64,000 nt of DNA from JAWPMV01 sp039819665 (GTDB lineage Bacteria; Bacteroidota; Bacteroidia; J057), in NCBI GenBank assembly GCA_039819665.1, contig JBCBRM010000006.1, positions 137,238 through 201,237 on the forward strand, given 5' to 3'. Positions 34,966 through 43,624 of the stretch are shown piece by piece (within the stretch, counting starts at the first letter, position 1; each line of letters begins with the position of its first letter). The notes beneath the pieces are model-generated. The model searched no databases and had not been told where the DNA came from. It saw nothing but the letters and a program-made list of their open reading frames with translations. The translations under genes and the position numbers were made by a program.

Positions 34966-35631
34966 ATGAGCACTGAAATTAAAGGCCTAATCTTCGATAT
35001 GGATGGAACCATGGTAGACAATATGATGGTTCATCATCATGCCTGGCAAAGAAAGCTGGCAAGCCTGGGCATGGAAATGAGTCTGGAAGAAGTAATGGAA
35101 AAGGCCCATGGAATAAATGAGGAAATTATTGCGCGTTTATTTGGAGATAGGTTTAATCCCGACGAAAGAAAAAAGATCAGTGCAGAAAAAGAAGCTGAAT
35201 ACCGAGAGATTTTTAGGGATCAGTTGAAATTGGTAGATGGATTAAAGGAATTGCTGGATGACTTAATGGCGAGGGACTTCCCGATGGCCGTTGGGACTGC
35301 GGCTCCTCCTGAAAATGCCAATTTTGTTGTAGAGAATTTACACTTGGCCCCTTATTTCAAGGGGATTTTCCATGCCCGCAGCGTAAAAAAAGGGAAACCG
35401 GATCCTGAGATTTTTCAATTGGCAGCAGCAAGTATGGGGCTGAAACCTAAAGACTGCCTGATCTTTGAAGATAGCTTAACGGGAGTAGAAACCGCTTTAA
35501 ATGCCGGAACAAAGGCAGTGGTTATCACTACCACCCATACTGAAGAAGAATTTAAAAAATACCCCAATGTTTTATTTTTTATAAAGGATTTTAGGGACGA
35601 AAGGCTGCTTAAATTGGTACAGGAGCTCTAG
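34966..35631 (+). CDS. HAD-superfamily phosphatase (beta-phosphoglucomutase-like)
   Basis: 221 residues from ATG at 34966. An extension to TTG 34927 would add 13 residues but lies in the -7 promoter box, so the ATG is preferred. HAD motif I is IFDMDGTMVDN (Asp11, Asp13), with a cap helix region between, motif II in MAVGTAAPPEN and motif IV in LIFEDSLTGVETALNAG. This subfamily dephosphorylates or isomerises sugar phosphates. It stands alone, convergent with the crotonase gene 10 bp away. Substrate unknown. Confidence 0.88.
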   Translation: MSTEIKGLIFDMDGTMVDNMMVHHHAWQRKLASLGMEMSLEEVMEKAHGINEEIIARLFGDRFNPDERKKISAEKEAEYREIFRDQLKLVDGLKELLDDLMARDFPMAVGTAAPPENANFVVENLHLAPYFKGIFHARSVKKGKPDPEIFQLAAASMGLKPKDCLIFEDSLTGVETALNAGTKAVVITTTHTEEEFKKYPNVLFFIKDFRDERLLKLVQEL

Positions 35632-35641
35632 GAATTAATCG

Positions 35642-36424
35642 TTATTGTCCTTTTAGCTTTTGCAGGTATGCAATAGCTGCTGCACGGGATTCCGGATCTT
35701 TCAATATGGACATCAGCATGTCCCCATCCGCGCCAGGCAAATAGCCTTTGCCCATTTGATCAGTACTGGATTTTATTTGTTCCTTAGTCATTTGGATGGG
35801 CAAGACAGGCTTCTCTGCCAATATGTCGGCCAATTTCGCGGATTCGGTTTCTAAGCCTTCTAGCGGATGAATCGAATTGATAACCCCCAAATCTAATGCT
35901 TCCCTTGCATCAAATCGTCTACAAGTCATGATCAACTCCCGAGCCTTGAGTGGTCCCACTTCTGCAATCAATTTGGGAACCCCTCCCCAAGCAAGTGGAA
36001 TCCCGAGATCCACTTCCGGGATCGCGAAAAAACTGTTTTCAGCTACCAACCGAAAATCACAGGCCAGCATGAGAAGTAGTCCTCCTCCTATTGCAAAGCC
36101 ATGAACCTGAGCGATGCTTGCTGCCCTAAGGTTTTGTACCGCTTCGCACATGCGATAACCCAATTGCCCCTGTCCTCGTCTTTCCAACCAATCGCTTTGT
36201 TCGGGTTTCGTGTCCATACTATCGTTTAGGTCTGCGCCTGCTGAAAAGCACTTTCCTTCCCCTTTAATGATGACTACCCGTACTTCCTTTTGCTTATTTA
36301 AGTACTCACAGGCTTCTCTTAGTTCTTTCAAGACTTGCTTGCTAAGGGCATTAAGAGCCTTTGGTCGGTTTAGGGTGAGATGGGCTATCTTTCCTTTTAA
36401 TTCGATTTTTAGGGTTTCAAACAT
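35642..36424 (-). CDS. enoyl-CoA hydratase/isomerase family protein (crotonase fold)
   Basis: 260 residues from the ATG at 36424 (a TTG one codon upstream is less likely). Crotonase features are LNRPKALNALS, GEGKCFSAGADLND (oxyanion hole) and GFAIGGGLLLMLACDFRLVAENSFFAIPEVDLGIP. The Glu in PEVDLG is present, but the first Glu of typical hydratases (GGGxELA) is replaced by Leu, so it may be an isomerase or another crotonase rather than a standard hydratase. Lies 274 bp from the structured repeat element copy B. The acyl-CoA substrate is unknown. Confidence 0.88.
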   Translation of the reverse strand: MFETLKIELKGKIAHLTLNRPKALNALSKQVLKELREACEYLNKQKEVRVVIIKGEGKCFSAGADLNDSMDTKPEQSDWLERRGQGQLGYRMCEAVQNLRAASIAQVHGFAIGGGLLLMLACDFRLVAENSFFAIPEVDLGIPLAWGGVPKLIAEVGPLKARELIMTCRRFDAREALDLGVINSIHPLEGLETESAKLADILAEKPVLPIQMTKEQIKSSTDQMGKGYLPGADGDMLMSILKDPESRAAAIAYLQKLKGQ

Positions 36425-36464
36425 CAATATTCTTGTTTATTCATTTCTTTATTGGGTTTCTTTT

Positions 36465-36709
36465 CCACCTTTTTTAATAAAGGTGGGCAAAAATCGCAGA
36501 GCCCAAAGCCAGCCACACTCGCCGCCCCGGCTCCCGATGGGCTCTGCAGGACCATCGCTCTGGAGTAGTGGGTAGCGAAGATTCAGATTTTTAATCAACA
36601 CCAATACGTTAACACCCCAACACGTTTTCCATGCGCGACAGGGCCCCGCTGCTGCATCGAGTGCGGGGGCTGGAAAATGCGTCGGCTTTGCAGCAGCTTG
36701 ATCTTTTGC
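36465..36709 (-). repeat. dispersed structured intergenic element, copy B (inverted copy of 10021-10309)
   Basis: Copy B occupies the centre of the 408-bp gap between the crotonase gene and the alpha/beta hydrolase gene. On the plus strand it shows the terminal hairpin (CCACCTTT 36465-36472 with AAAGGTGG 36479-36486), stem 2 (GCAGAGCCCA 36496-36505 with TGGGCTCTGC 36538-36547) and stem 1 (GCTGCTGCA 36648-36656 with TGCAGCAGC 36689-36697). The middle part (36559-36631) differs from copy A but keeps GTGTTGG and ACGT words. It starts 123 nt after the hydrolase stop and runs in the same direction, as copy A does after its upstream gene. Confidence 0.85.
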
Positions 36710-36832
36710 GATGCCTGTCCTGAATAATGTATGAAGGATCTCATCATGGGAAAAGAAGAAAGAACTACTTGAATGACTTGAAATTTCAGGGCTTAATCAA
36801 GTCCAACTAGCTCAAAAAACAATTTAGATTTC

Positions 36833-37984
36833 CTAAAGAAACCTATCGAACCATTCAAAAGCCTCCACTTGCATAGACTGATCAAACTTGTGGCCACCGG
36901 GATAAAAAGAAGCTCTGTATTTATCTGCTGCATTTGCCTTTGCATAAACTTCTTTCATTATTCGATCAGCCCTTTCCATTTCAGCTAAGGTAAACAAAGG
37001 ATCATTGGTATTGCTCAAAACCAAAGATGCAAGAGGTGCTCGTAAAGCCATGATTTCCGGGAATTCCAAAAATTGAGGCAAGCCTGGAATATATATCATC
37101 CAGGTATGGGTATGAGACTTGTGAAGGAGAAAGTCTTGCCAGGTAGTCATGAAACCTACTGATACGGCAGATTTAATTCTATCATCCAAACCTGAAAGCA
37201 TAACTGTTCGAAGTCCGCCTCCAGAAAGACCTCCGCAACCCAGGCGATTTTCATCTACCTCTGCCCTACTCGCCAGAACATCAAGTGCTTGTTGATCTTC
37301 GTAGAAAGTAAGGGCCGGCCAACTAGTACCTGCCGAGAAAAGTGATTTTGCATTAATGCTTTCATGATTGCCTGCCCATGAATTATAGGCCTTGATTCCT
37401 TCCAGGTCGGAATCTTTGGGATCTTTTAAATTTCCTTTGATCCGATTTGGTACATCCTTCAACAATACCCGCCTACTTCCAAAACTGTACACATCCGGAA
37501 CCAAAACTGCATAGCCTCTTTTTGCCAATTCATTCGCCCAGGCTTTTCCACCATAAGATCGATTTTGCAATTCCTCCATCATGGGATGCAAACCCTCTTT
37601 CGTTCGAATGATCTTTCGCCTCCCAAAGTATTTTATCCCGCTGTGGTCATGCAAGGCCAGAACACCTCTGAGTTTTCCACTGAAATTGATAGGCCTTAGG
37701 TAGGTCGCTCTTGTTCGAGGGCCATATGGCAATTGCCAGGATAGCTCTTCTACATGGAGGCCTTCGAACTCATGGCTGGATTCAACTCTAAGCTCACTAA
37801 AAGTTTTCATTTCTGAAAACCTCAGTAATTCTAAAACTTTTGCTCTAGCTTCTTTTTTCCATGTTTCCAGGTCAGAAATGCCTTCATTTCGAAAAGATAA
37901 TTTGGGAATTGAATTAGTATGAAGAGAAGCGGCCCAATCTCCATAGGTACCAATCATACTTTGATTTTCTTCAGACCTATACAT
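36833..37984 (-). CDS. alpha/beta hydrolase (dienelactone hydrolase/acetyl-esterase-like)
   Basis: 383 residues. Nucleophile elbow GCGGLSGGG, a likely acid in NTNDPLF and catalytic His in PGGHKFD near the C-terminus give a full triad. The middle has GVLALHDHSGIKYFG and KRGYAVLVPDVYSFG. There is no obvious signal peptide. The family includes acetyl esterases acting on decorated sugars. It is the last gene of the minus-strand run that includes iol genes, a sulfatase and a sialidase (1 nt from the sialidase stop), so a de-acetylating role on a host or algal glycan is inferred. Confidence 0.82.
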   Translation of the reverse strand: MYRSEENQSMIGTYGDWAASLHTNSIPKLSFRNEGISDLETWKKEARAKVLELLRFSEMKTFSELRVESSHEFEGLHVEELSWQLPYGPRTRATYLRPINFSGKLRGVLALHDHSGIKYFGRRKIIRTKEGLHPMMEELQNRSYGGKAWANELAKRGYAVLVPDVYSFGSRRVLLKDVPNRIKGNLKDPKDSDLEGIKAYNSWAGNHESINAKSLFSAGTSWPALTFYEDQQALDVLASRAEVDENRLGCGGLSGGGLRTVMLSGLDDRIKSAVSVGFMTTWQDFLLHKSHTHTWMIYIPGLPQFLEFPEIMALRAPLASLVLSNTNDPLFTLAEMERADRIMKEVYAKANAADKYRASFYPGGHKFDQSMQVEAFEWFDRFL

Positions 37985-37985
37985 C

Positions 37986-39554
37986 TTAGTTTGAAATTAC
38001 ATTTGCTAAAGAAATTCGTTGAAAGAATATTTCCTTTTGGCCTTCATACAGTATCCCTATGGTTTCCTCATCGATCATGGTCAAACAGGAATAACCAAAG
38101 GAATTGTCTTCGTTGAGTAAAAGGTGATAGGCAGTAGGCCATGTTTTTCCCTGGTCAAAACTGGCTTTCAAGCTCATCCTTCTGCGAGGGCCTTTGGAAA
38201 CCGCAGGATTGGAGAAAAATAGGATTTCCTTACCCCGATAAGTAGTACTTATCAAGCTTCCCATGCAAACCGGTTCAGGAAGTGCATTTCCGGAACTGCT
38301 ATGCTGCTCCCAGCTTTTTCCCAGATCGCGCGTTATAGCCACGGAACGAAATCCACCTTCTGGGTTTTCTCTCCCTCTATCGTCTCGCATATTCAACATA
38401 AGTTCGCCGCTGCTCAGTTCTACAATTTGCGATTCTGTAGTTTTGGATTTGGCACCTGTTCCAATTTCCCAGCTTTCCCCATGATCTTTGCTATAAATCA
38501 AGGTCGAATGCGGAATCTGGTCTTTGTTTTTGAACTGTGCCGGAAAGACGAGGGTACCATCTTTCAATTGAATGCCTTTGCCGGGCCCTTGCAAAAGAAG
38601 GTACCAGTCGGGGTCTTTGATTTGGGAAGTAATATTGATGGGCTCTGACCAAGTTTTTCCATCATCCTCACTTTTCACCAATACAAATTGACTGGTTTCA
38701 GTGGGTTCCATGCCGGGTCTTGAAGCCCACCAGTTCCTTTTGCCCGGATGTCCATGTGCCCAGACAGCCGCAACCCAGATTACTCCTTTCTCTCGATCTA
38801 CCAAAATAGAGGGATCACCAATTCCATTTTCTATTTCCGGCTTTCCTCCCCATTCCTTCATGTCCATGATGATTTTCATGGGTTCCCAGCTCTTTCCCCC
38901 ATCCGTAGAACGGGACATACCTACATCCACGTCTTCCTGCAGATCGGTCGAGCTATTTCTTCTTGTATCATAGACCGCGATCAATGTCTCTTTATCTGTT
39001 GTGGCCAAACCCGGAATGCGATAGGTATCGACACCTTCTTGTCCTTGCTTTCTTATTACTTGACCTACCCTCAATGCTTGGAGGGAACTCTTTTCTGTTA
39101 TTTCAGAAAGCAGCAAATGATCAAAACCCAATGTCAGGCAGGAATATTTGACACGACTATCCATCGGATAATCATTATCCAATTCCATACTGAGCCAGAG
39201 ATAATGTTTACCCTTGCTCAATTTCAAGCTTCCTTCAAATACGAGTGATTCCTGACCAGAGCGATTATGAGAGAATTGCTGCCGAGATAGGGGGAGAAGG
39301 GTATCCTTACTATAGTAAATCCTTAGATTTTTAATCTTTTCAGGATGGTCTGTCCCCGAATTACTGAGGTAAATTTCTTCCAATACAATGGGCTTATCTT
39401 CTTTCTGCTCGATCTCCAGGTAGAGGACTACATTATGCTCCTTACCGATTAATACAGGACGAATTTTCTGGTATTGTTGAGCTGAAATATCTTGAGCCAA
39501 AAGCCCAAAATTTATTAAACCCAAAAGCAATAGAAGCAAGAGAAGTCTTTTCAT
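37986..39554 (-). CDS. exo-alpha-sialidase (GH33)
   Basis: 522 residues from the ATG at 39554; a TTG 18 nt upstream would extend it, but the ATG begins a clean signal peptide (MKRLLLLLLLLGLINFGLLAQ). An N-terminal sialidase-associated beta-sandwich occupies about 20-160. The six-bladed catalytic domain has DTYRIPGL with the Arg-Ile-Pro motif and five Asp-box-like repeats (STDGGKSW, SEDDGKTW, SKDHGESW, ITRDLGKSW, SFDQGKTW). It releases terminal sialic acids outside the cell or in the periplasm. It starts 8 nt after the sulfatase stop and joins the iol operon. No sialic acid catabolism genes (nanA, nanE) are in the window. Confidence 0.92.
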   Translation of the reverse strand: MKRLLLLLLLLGLINFGLLAQDISAQQYQKIRPVLIGKEHNVVLYLEIEQKEDKPIVLEEIYLSNSGTDHPEKIKNLRIYYSKDTLLPLSRQQFSHNRSGQESLVFEGSLKLSKGKHYLWLSMELDNDYPMDSRVKYSCLTLGFDHLLLSEITEKSSLQALRVGQVIRKQGQEGVDTYRIPGLATTDKETLIAVYDTRRNSSTDLQEDVDVGMSRSTDGGKSWEPMKIIMDMKEWGGKPEIENGIGDPSILVDREKGVIWVAAVWAHGHPGKRNWWASRPGMEPTETSQFVLVKSEDDGKTWSEPINITSQIKDPDWYLLLQGPGKGIQLKDGTLVFPAQFKNKDQIPHSTLIYSKDHGESWEIGTGAKSKTTESQIVELSSGELMLNMRDDRGRENPEGGFRSVAITRDLGKSWEQHSSSGNALPEPVCMGSLISTTYRGKEILFFSNPAVSKGPRRRMSLKASFDQGKTWPTAYHLLLNEDNSFGYSCLTMIDEETIGILYEGQKEIFFQRISLANVISN

Positions 39555-39561
39555 GATTTTA

Positions 39562-41406
39562 TCATTTCGCAAGCAAGTATTCTAACCTCCGCATTACCAG
39601 CGCATCTCCTTCTGTCAACCATTTGGAGTTAAATTTCAATCTCCTCAAGTCAAAACTATAGCCTTTGGCATCCATCAGCAGAGTGACTGTGTTAAGGATA
39701 AGGTTAGCTTCTGTCTTGGTCTTAGCGGCTTCCAATATTTGCAGCATATTTCTTTCCGGGTCCTGCCGGCCTGTAAGTGCAAGAAATTCGGTAGCACGTA
39801 ATCTTACGAGATTATTTGAATCCATAACAGCCAGCATTTGGGAAAAGGCATAATAGGATTTTGCCGACTCCCCATATGAGCTTAGAACAATACACGCCCA
39901 ATATCTCTTCCAGGGATTTTCACTTCGAAAGGCCAGCCTAATGCTTTTTTTAGCTTTTTTGAAAGGAATCAATTGCAAATCCGCAATTTGTCTGAGCTCA
40001 CGAATCAGTTCTTTATTTTCCTGTCCAAAGGCGACAGGATTTTCGATTCCTTTTTCAATGAAATAGGGTTCGGGTATAAAGCTAAGATCGACCATTTCAT
40101 CCATATGCTCATTGAAAGCAGTCCTCATCGAGCTAAGTTCATCTGAATATTCGGGATTTTTAGAAAGATCATTCACCTCATGGGGATCTTTGCTGATATC
40201 AAAAAGCTGTTCCGCAGGACGAGCTTCGAAGAATTGCTTTTGCACCTCATTCAATTTGCCGGCATGGTAGAGCTCTCTCCATTCCTGGTAGAGGAGCATT
40301 TTATAGCGGTAGAAATTGTGCAAGCCGTCATAATTGAAGGGTTGATAATTGCGAATGTATTTGAGATTGCCTTTGCGGAAGCTGCGGACAAAATCGTATT
40401 TCTCATCAAAGCGATCCGCATAGCCAAAGGCTTCATCTTTCTTTTCCCAATCTAAAATATCGATACCATCTCCTAAAAAAGGCTGCCCATCCATGCCTTC
40501 AGGAATTTCAGATCCTGCCAGCTTTAGGACCGTAGGCCCAAAGTCAATAAAGCGAACAAAGGGATCGACTTTGGTTCCCATCTCAGCAGGTGCCAGGTCT
40601 TTCCATTTTTCAGGTATGTAAATAACCAAAGGTACATGCAAGCCACTTTCGTAGACATAGCCTTTACTCCGGGGTAAGACTCCTCCATGATCGCCGTAAT
40701 AGAAAATGATGGTATTCTCCATCAAACCCTCTTCCTCTAACTCTTTGAGAAATACACCCATTTGCTGATCTACTTTAGCATGCTGGTCATGGTATTTCGC
40801 ATAGGTGTATCGGCTGATTTCTGTATTAGGATGGTAGGGGAAGGGTGTGATTTCATCAGGATTCTTCTGAGTAGGATTTGCAGCCATATCCTCTCGACTG
40901 AAATGTAGCCTGCCTTCATGGGTAGTTCCATAGTTTTGCACATGAAAAAAAGGTTGGCCTTCTGCCCGATTTTTGTAACTGGCTTCTCGCGATGACTCAT
41001 CCCAAACCCCTTCTCCTTTGATGATATTATAATCCTCTTTGGCATTATTGGTCGTGTAGTAACCTTCTTTTCGCAGATAATAAGGAAACATCTCTATCCC
41101 ACCTGGCATAGGTGCCTTTTTGGTACGGCGATGATACTGAACCCCAATTCGGGGGGCGTAGCAAGAAGAGATTAGGGTACTCCTTGCGACGGAACAAACA
41201 GGGCCCTGTGAGAAGGCATGTTTGAATGTCAATCCTTTTTTCGCCAAAGCCTCGATATTGGGCATTTTCGCTCCGCCTTTGGTATACAAATCCATATAAT
41301 GAATGGAATTATCCTCAGAGACCAACCAAACGATATTAGGTTTATTTTGGCCATAGGAATACAGAGGAAAAATGCAGGAGAGTAGTAGTAATTTGAGGAA
41401 TTTCAT
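39562..41406 (-). CDS. sulfatase-family protein with non-canonical CSVAR active-site motif
   Basis: 614 residues, longer than the other sulfatases here because of a C-terminal HEAT-like helical region (about 500-614). Signal peptide about 1-19 (YSYGQ). Metal region EDNS replaces the usual DD. The active-site motif is C71-S-V-A-R75: Cys and Arg are kept but the Pro/Ala at position 3 of CxPxR is Val. Further conserved stretches are KAPMPGGIEMFP, YYGDHGGVLPRSKG and DPHEVNDL. It resembles the heparan N-sulfatase-like group. Whether maturases convert this Cys to formylglycine is unclear. It sits between iolG and the sialidase on the same strand. Confidence 0.9.
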   Translation of the reverse strand: MKFLKLLLLSCIFPLYSYGQNKPNIVWLVSEDNSIHYMDLYTKGGAKMPNIEALAKKGLTFKHAFSQGPVCSVARSTLISSCYAPRIGVQYHRRTKKAPMPGGIEMFPYYLRKEGYYTTNNAKEDYNIIKGEGVWDESSREASYKNRAEGQPFFHVQNYGTTHEGRLHFSREDMAANPTQKNPDEITPFPYHPNTEISRYTYAKYHDQHAKVDQQMGVFLKELEEEGLMENTIIFYYGDHGGVLPRSKGYVYESGLHVPLVIYIPEKWKDLAPAEMGTKVDPFVRFIDFGPTVLKLAGSEIPEGMDGQPFLGDGIDILDWEKKDEAFGYADRFDEKYDFVRSFRKGNLKYIRNYQPFNYDGLHNFYRYKMLLYQEWRELYHAGKLNEVQKQFFEARPAEQLFDISKDPHEVNDLSKNPEYSDELSSMRTAFNEHMDEMVDLSFIPEPYFIEKGIENPVAFGQENKELIRELRQIADLQLIPFKKAKKSIRLAFRSENPWKRYWACIVLSSYGESAKSYYAFSQMLAVMDSNNLVRLRATEFLALTGRQDPERNMLQILEAAKTKTEANLILNTVTLLMDAKGYSFDLRRLKFNSKWLTEGDALVMRRLEYLLAK

Positions 41407-41415
41407 TTGTCTAGC

Positions 41416-42423
41416 TTATAATTCGGAAAGTAAAACCGGTCGATTTTCCTCCATAGATTTTTTTGCAGCTACGGCAATTTTGGTTGCCATCAAAGCATCA
41501 TAGGCATTGCAGAGAACCTCCTTATCTTCCCATATAGCTCGGATAAATTCTCGCATCTCCACGTAATAGGCCTGGGTGTACCTTTCCATAAAAAAGTTTA
41601 AGGCAGGTGGTCCATGGCTCCCTTTCTCATCGTAAAAATATTGAGTATTGGCGTATTCATTTTTGATTTGAGACATGCCTTTCGAACCAAAAATCTCCAT
41701 CCGCTGATCATAACCATAAATTGCTTTTCGGCTATTATCTATACAGGCCAACGTTCCGTCTTCGAAAGTCAACTGTATCGTCGCGGTATCTACATCTCCA
41801 GCAATCCCAATAGCAGGATCCACTCGAACAGCTCCTTTAGCATAAACCTCTTTCACTTCGGAACCCACAATATATCGTGCCATATCAAAATCATGGATAG
41901 TCATATCCATAAACAGGCCTCCAGAACCTTCGATATAGGAAACGGGAGGAGGTCCGGGATCGCGACTGGTGATTCTCAAGATATGAGGATCTCCAATATT
42001 CCCCGCAACTACTTGTTCTTTGACAGCTACAAAATCCGCATCAAATCGTCTATTAAAGCCAACTTGTAACTTAACTCCCTGTTTTTTGACGGTTTCATCT
42101 ATCGATTGAATTTTATCTACCGTCATTTCCAGAGGTTTCTCGCAAAAAATATGCTTTCCAGCTGCAGCCGCTTTTTCTATATATTCCTTATGAGTTCCGG
42201 TTGGCGAACAGATTACCACTGCCTGGATACCCGGATGATCCAATACCTCCTCATAGCTTTCATAGAAGGTATCTACGCCATAAGATTCTGCTACTGCAGC
42301 TGTATCTGTATTGGGATCAGAAACCGCTAAAACTTCAGCTTCTGGCAAACGAAAAACCAGGCTTTCTAAATGCACTTTTCCGATTCTTCCCAGCCCAGTT
42401 AGGCCAATTTTTATTTTTTTCAT
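41416..42423 (-). CDS. iolG: inositol 2-dehydrogenase
   Basis: 335 residues from the ATG at 42423, which begins MKKIKIGLTGLGRIGKVHLE; a 12-codon extension to 42459 is less likely. The Rossmann motif GLTGLGRIG, the EKP motif (IFCEKPLEM) and catalytic HDFDMARY fit IolG, which oxidises myo-inositol to scyllo-inosose with NAD+. It follows iolC with a 189-bp gap containing REP-like sequence and precedes the sulfatase after 9 nt. A second IolG-like gene lies at 44522-45541, so one may act on a different inositol isomer. Confidence 0.9.
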   Translation of the reverse strand: MKKIKIGLTGLGRIGKVHLESLVFRLPEAEVLAVSDPNTDTAAVAESYGVDTFYESYEEVLDHPGIQAVVICSPTGTHKEYIEKAAAAGKHIFCEKPLEMTVDKIQSIDETVKKQGVKLQVGFNRRFDADFVAVKEQVVAGNIGDPHILRITSRDPGPPPVSYIEGSGGLFMDMTIHDFDMARYIVGSEVKEVYAKGAVRVDPAIGIAGDVDTATIQLTFEDGTLACIDNSRKAIYGYDQRMEIFGSKGMSQIKNEYANTQYFYDEKGSHGPPALNFFMERYTQAYYVEMREFIRAIWEDKEVLCNAYDALMATKIAVAAKKSMEENRPVLLSEL

Positions 42424-42484
42424 TTGGTTGATGTTTTTGAATAATGGGTGTCTAGACACACTCGTTTTTTTTTCTTATACAACC

Positions 42485-42581
42485 CTGTCGTTGCCAGCCC
42501 TGATTTAGGGTAAAGCAATCCCTTGAGCTATGAATGACATGTTGAGTATAGGGAACTGCTTCGGTTGCCTCGCAATGACAG
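42485..42581. repeat. REP-like inverted pair between iolC and iolG
   Basis: CTGTCGTTGC (42485-42494) and GCAATGACAG (42572-42581) form an imperfect 9-of-10 inverted pair, with AAAGCAATCCC and GGGAACTGCTTC as inner boxes. This matches the widespread CTGTCATTGCGAG-N-GAAGCAATCCC type of dispersed repeat. A second pair occurs at 62225-62330. Confidence 0.65.
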
Positions 42582-42612
42582 CTTGCTTGCTTTTTCTCTT
42601 TTTAATCTCAAC

Positions 42613-43623
42613 TCACAAGCCCCCTTTTTCATTAGCAAAATTCAAAGCCTCCTCCAGACGAGGCATAAAGTTGGCGCAGCCATGCTGAGTAACCAATATT
42701 GCTCCACAGGCATTTCCCATACGTACAGCCTTGTATATATCCCAGCCTTGCAAACAACCATATACGAAACCACCAGCAAAAGCATCTCCAGCTCCTAAAA
42801 TATTTAAAATCTCCACTGGAAAGCCCGGGACTCGTAGCTCTTTTTTCCCCTGCTCAAAAATGGAAGCTCCCTCAGCCCCTCTTTTGACAATCAGGGTTTT
42901 TACGCCTAAATCCAGAATTCGCTGAATGGCTGTATCCAGATTTCCTTTGATTTCTGGTGCCGAGACCTGTTGGTGTTTGATTTCTACCTGTGAGGAATCT
43001 TTCAGGCTGGCTGCAAGTACTTCTTCTTCCGTTCCAATAGCTATTTCCACTTTGGGTAGCAAAGCCCTTAACATCACGCCATAAGCCCGGGTATCAAACC
43101 ATTGATCTGCCCGAAAGTCAAGGTCCAGAAAAATCTGGGTTCCTGCGGCTTCTGCCTGTTCCGCTGCGAAAAATGTAGCGGTTTTACTGGGATCGAAACT
43201 CAGGGCATTTCCGGAGAGTACAACCGCTTTAAATTTGGAAAAATCTATGGTCTGTACATGATCAATATTGACCGATAGATCAGCGGCATTGTTCCGATAA
43301 AAAACGAGGGGAAATTTATCGGGAGGTTCGATTCCCAGGATCACTGCCGAACTCCTTGTACCAGGAATCACAGGAATGAATTGTGTATCAACTTTTTCCT
43401 TGTCCAGGAAATTTTTGATGAATTTGCCAACCTGATCATCTCCAAAGCCTGTAAGCAGAGCTGTTTTCAATCCCAGCCGGCTACAGCTCACCGCTATATT
43501 GGTCGAGGAGCCCCCCACAAAGGCTCCGAAGGAGGAGATCTCCTCAAAAGCAACCCCAAGATCATTGGAGTATAGATCAATGGAGGAGCGACCAAATGTG
43601 AGGACATCATAGACTCTTTCCAT
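42613..43623 (-). CDS. iolC: 5-dehydro-2-deoxygluconokinase
   Basis: 336 residues, PfkB-type sugar kinase. The N-terminal FGRSSIDLYSNDLG and FVGGSSTNIAVS and the C-terminal GAGDAFAGGFVYG (with catalytic Asp) match IolC. It phosphorylates 2-deoxy-5-keto-gluconic acid in inositol breakdown. The iolB stop precedes its start by 1 nt. The next step, IolJ aldolase, is not in the window. Confidence 0.93.
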   Translation of the reverse strand: MERVYDVLTFGRSSIDLYSNDLGVAFEEISSFGAFVGGSSTNIAVSCSRLGLKTALLTGFGDDQVGKFIKNFLDKEKVDTQFIPVIPGTRSSAVILGIEPPDKFPLVFYRNNAADLSVNIDHVQTIDFSKFKAVVLSGNALSFDPSKTATFFAAEQAEAAGTQIFLDLDFRADQWFDTRAYGVMLRALLPKVEIAIGTEEEVLAASLKDSSQVEIKHQQVSAPEIKGNLDTAIQRILDLGVKTLIVKRGAEGASIFEQGKKELRVPGFPVEILNILGAGDAFAGGFVYGCLQGWDIYKAVRMGNACGAILVTQHGCANFMPRLEEALNFANEKGGL

Positions 43624-43624
43624 A

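Noticed and set aside
38748..39248. 166-residue plus-strand frame
   Set aside because: Antisense to the sialidase, which has its Asp boxes in the opposite frame.
42424..42459. 12-codon N-terminal extension of iolG
   Set aside because: The ATG at 42423 gives the usual MKKIKIGLTGLG start; the longer form has no support.
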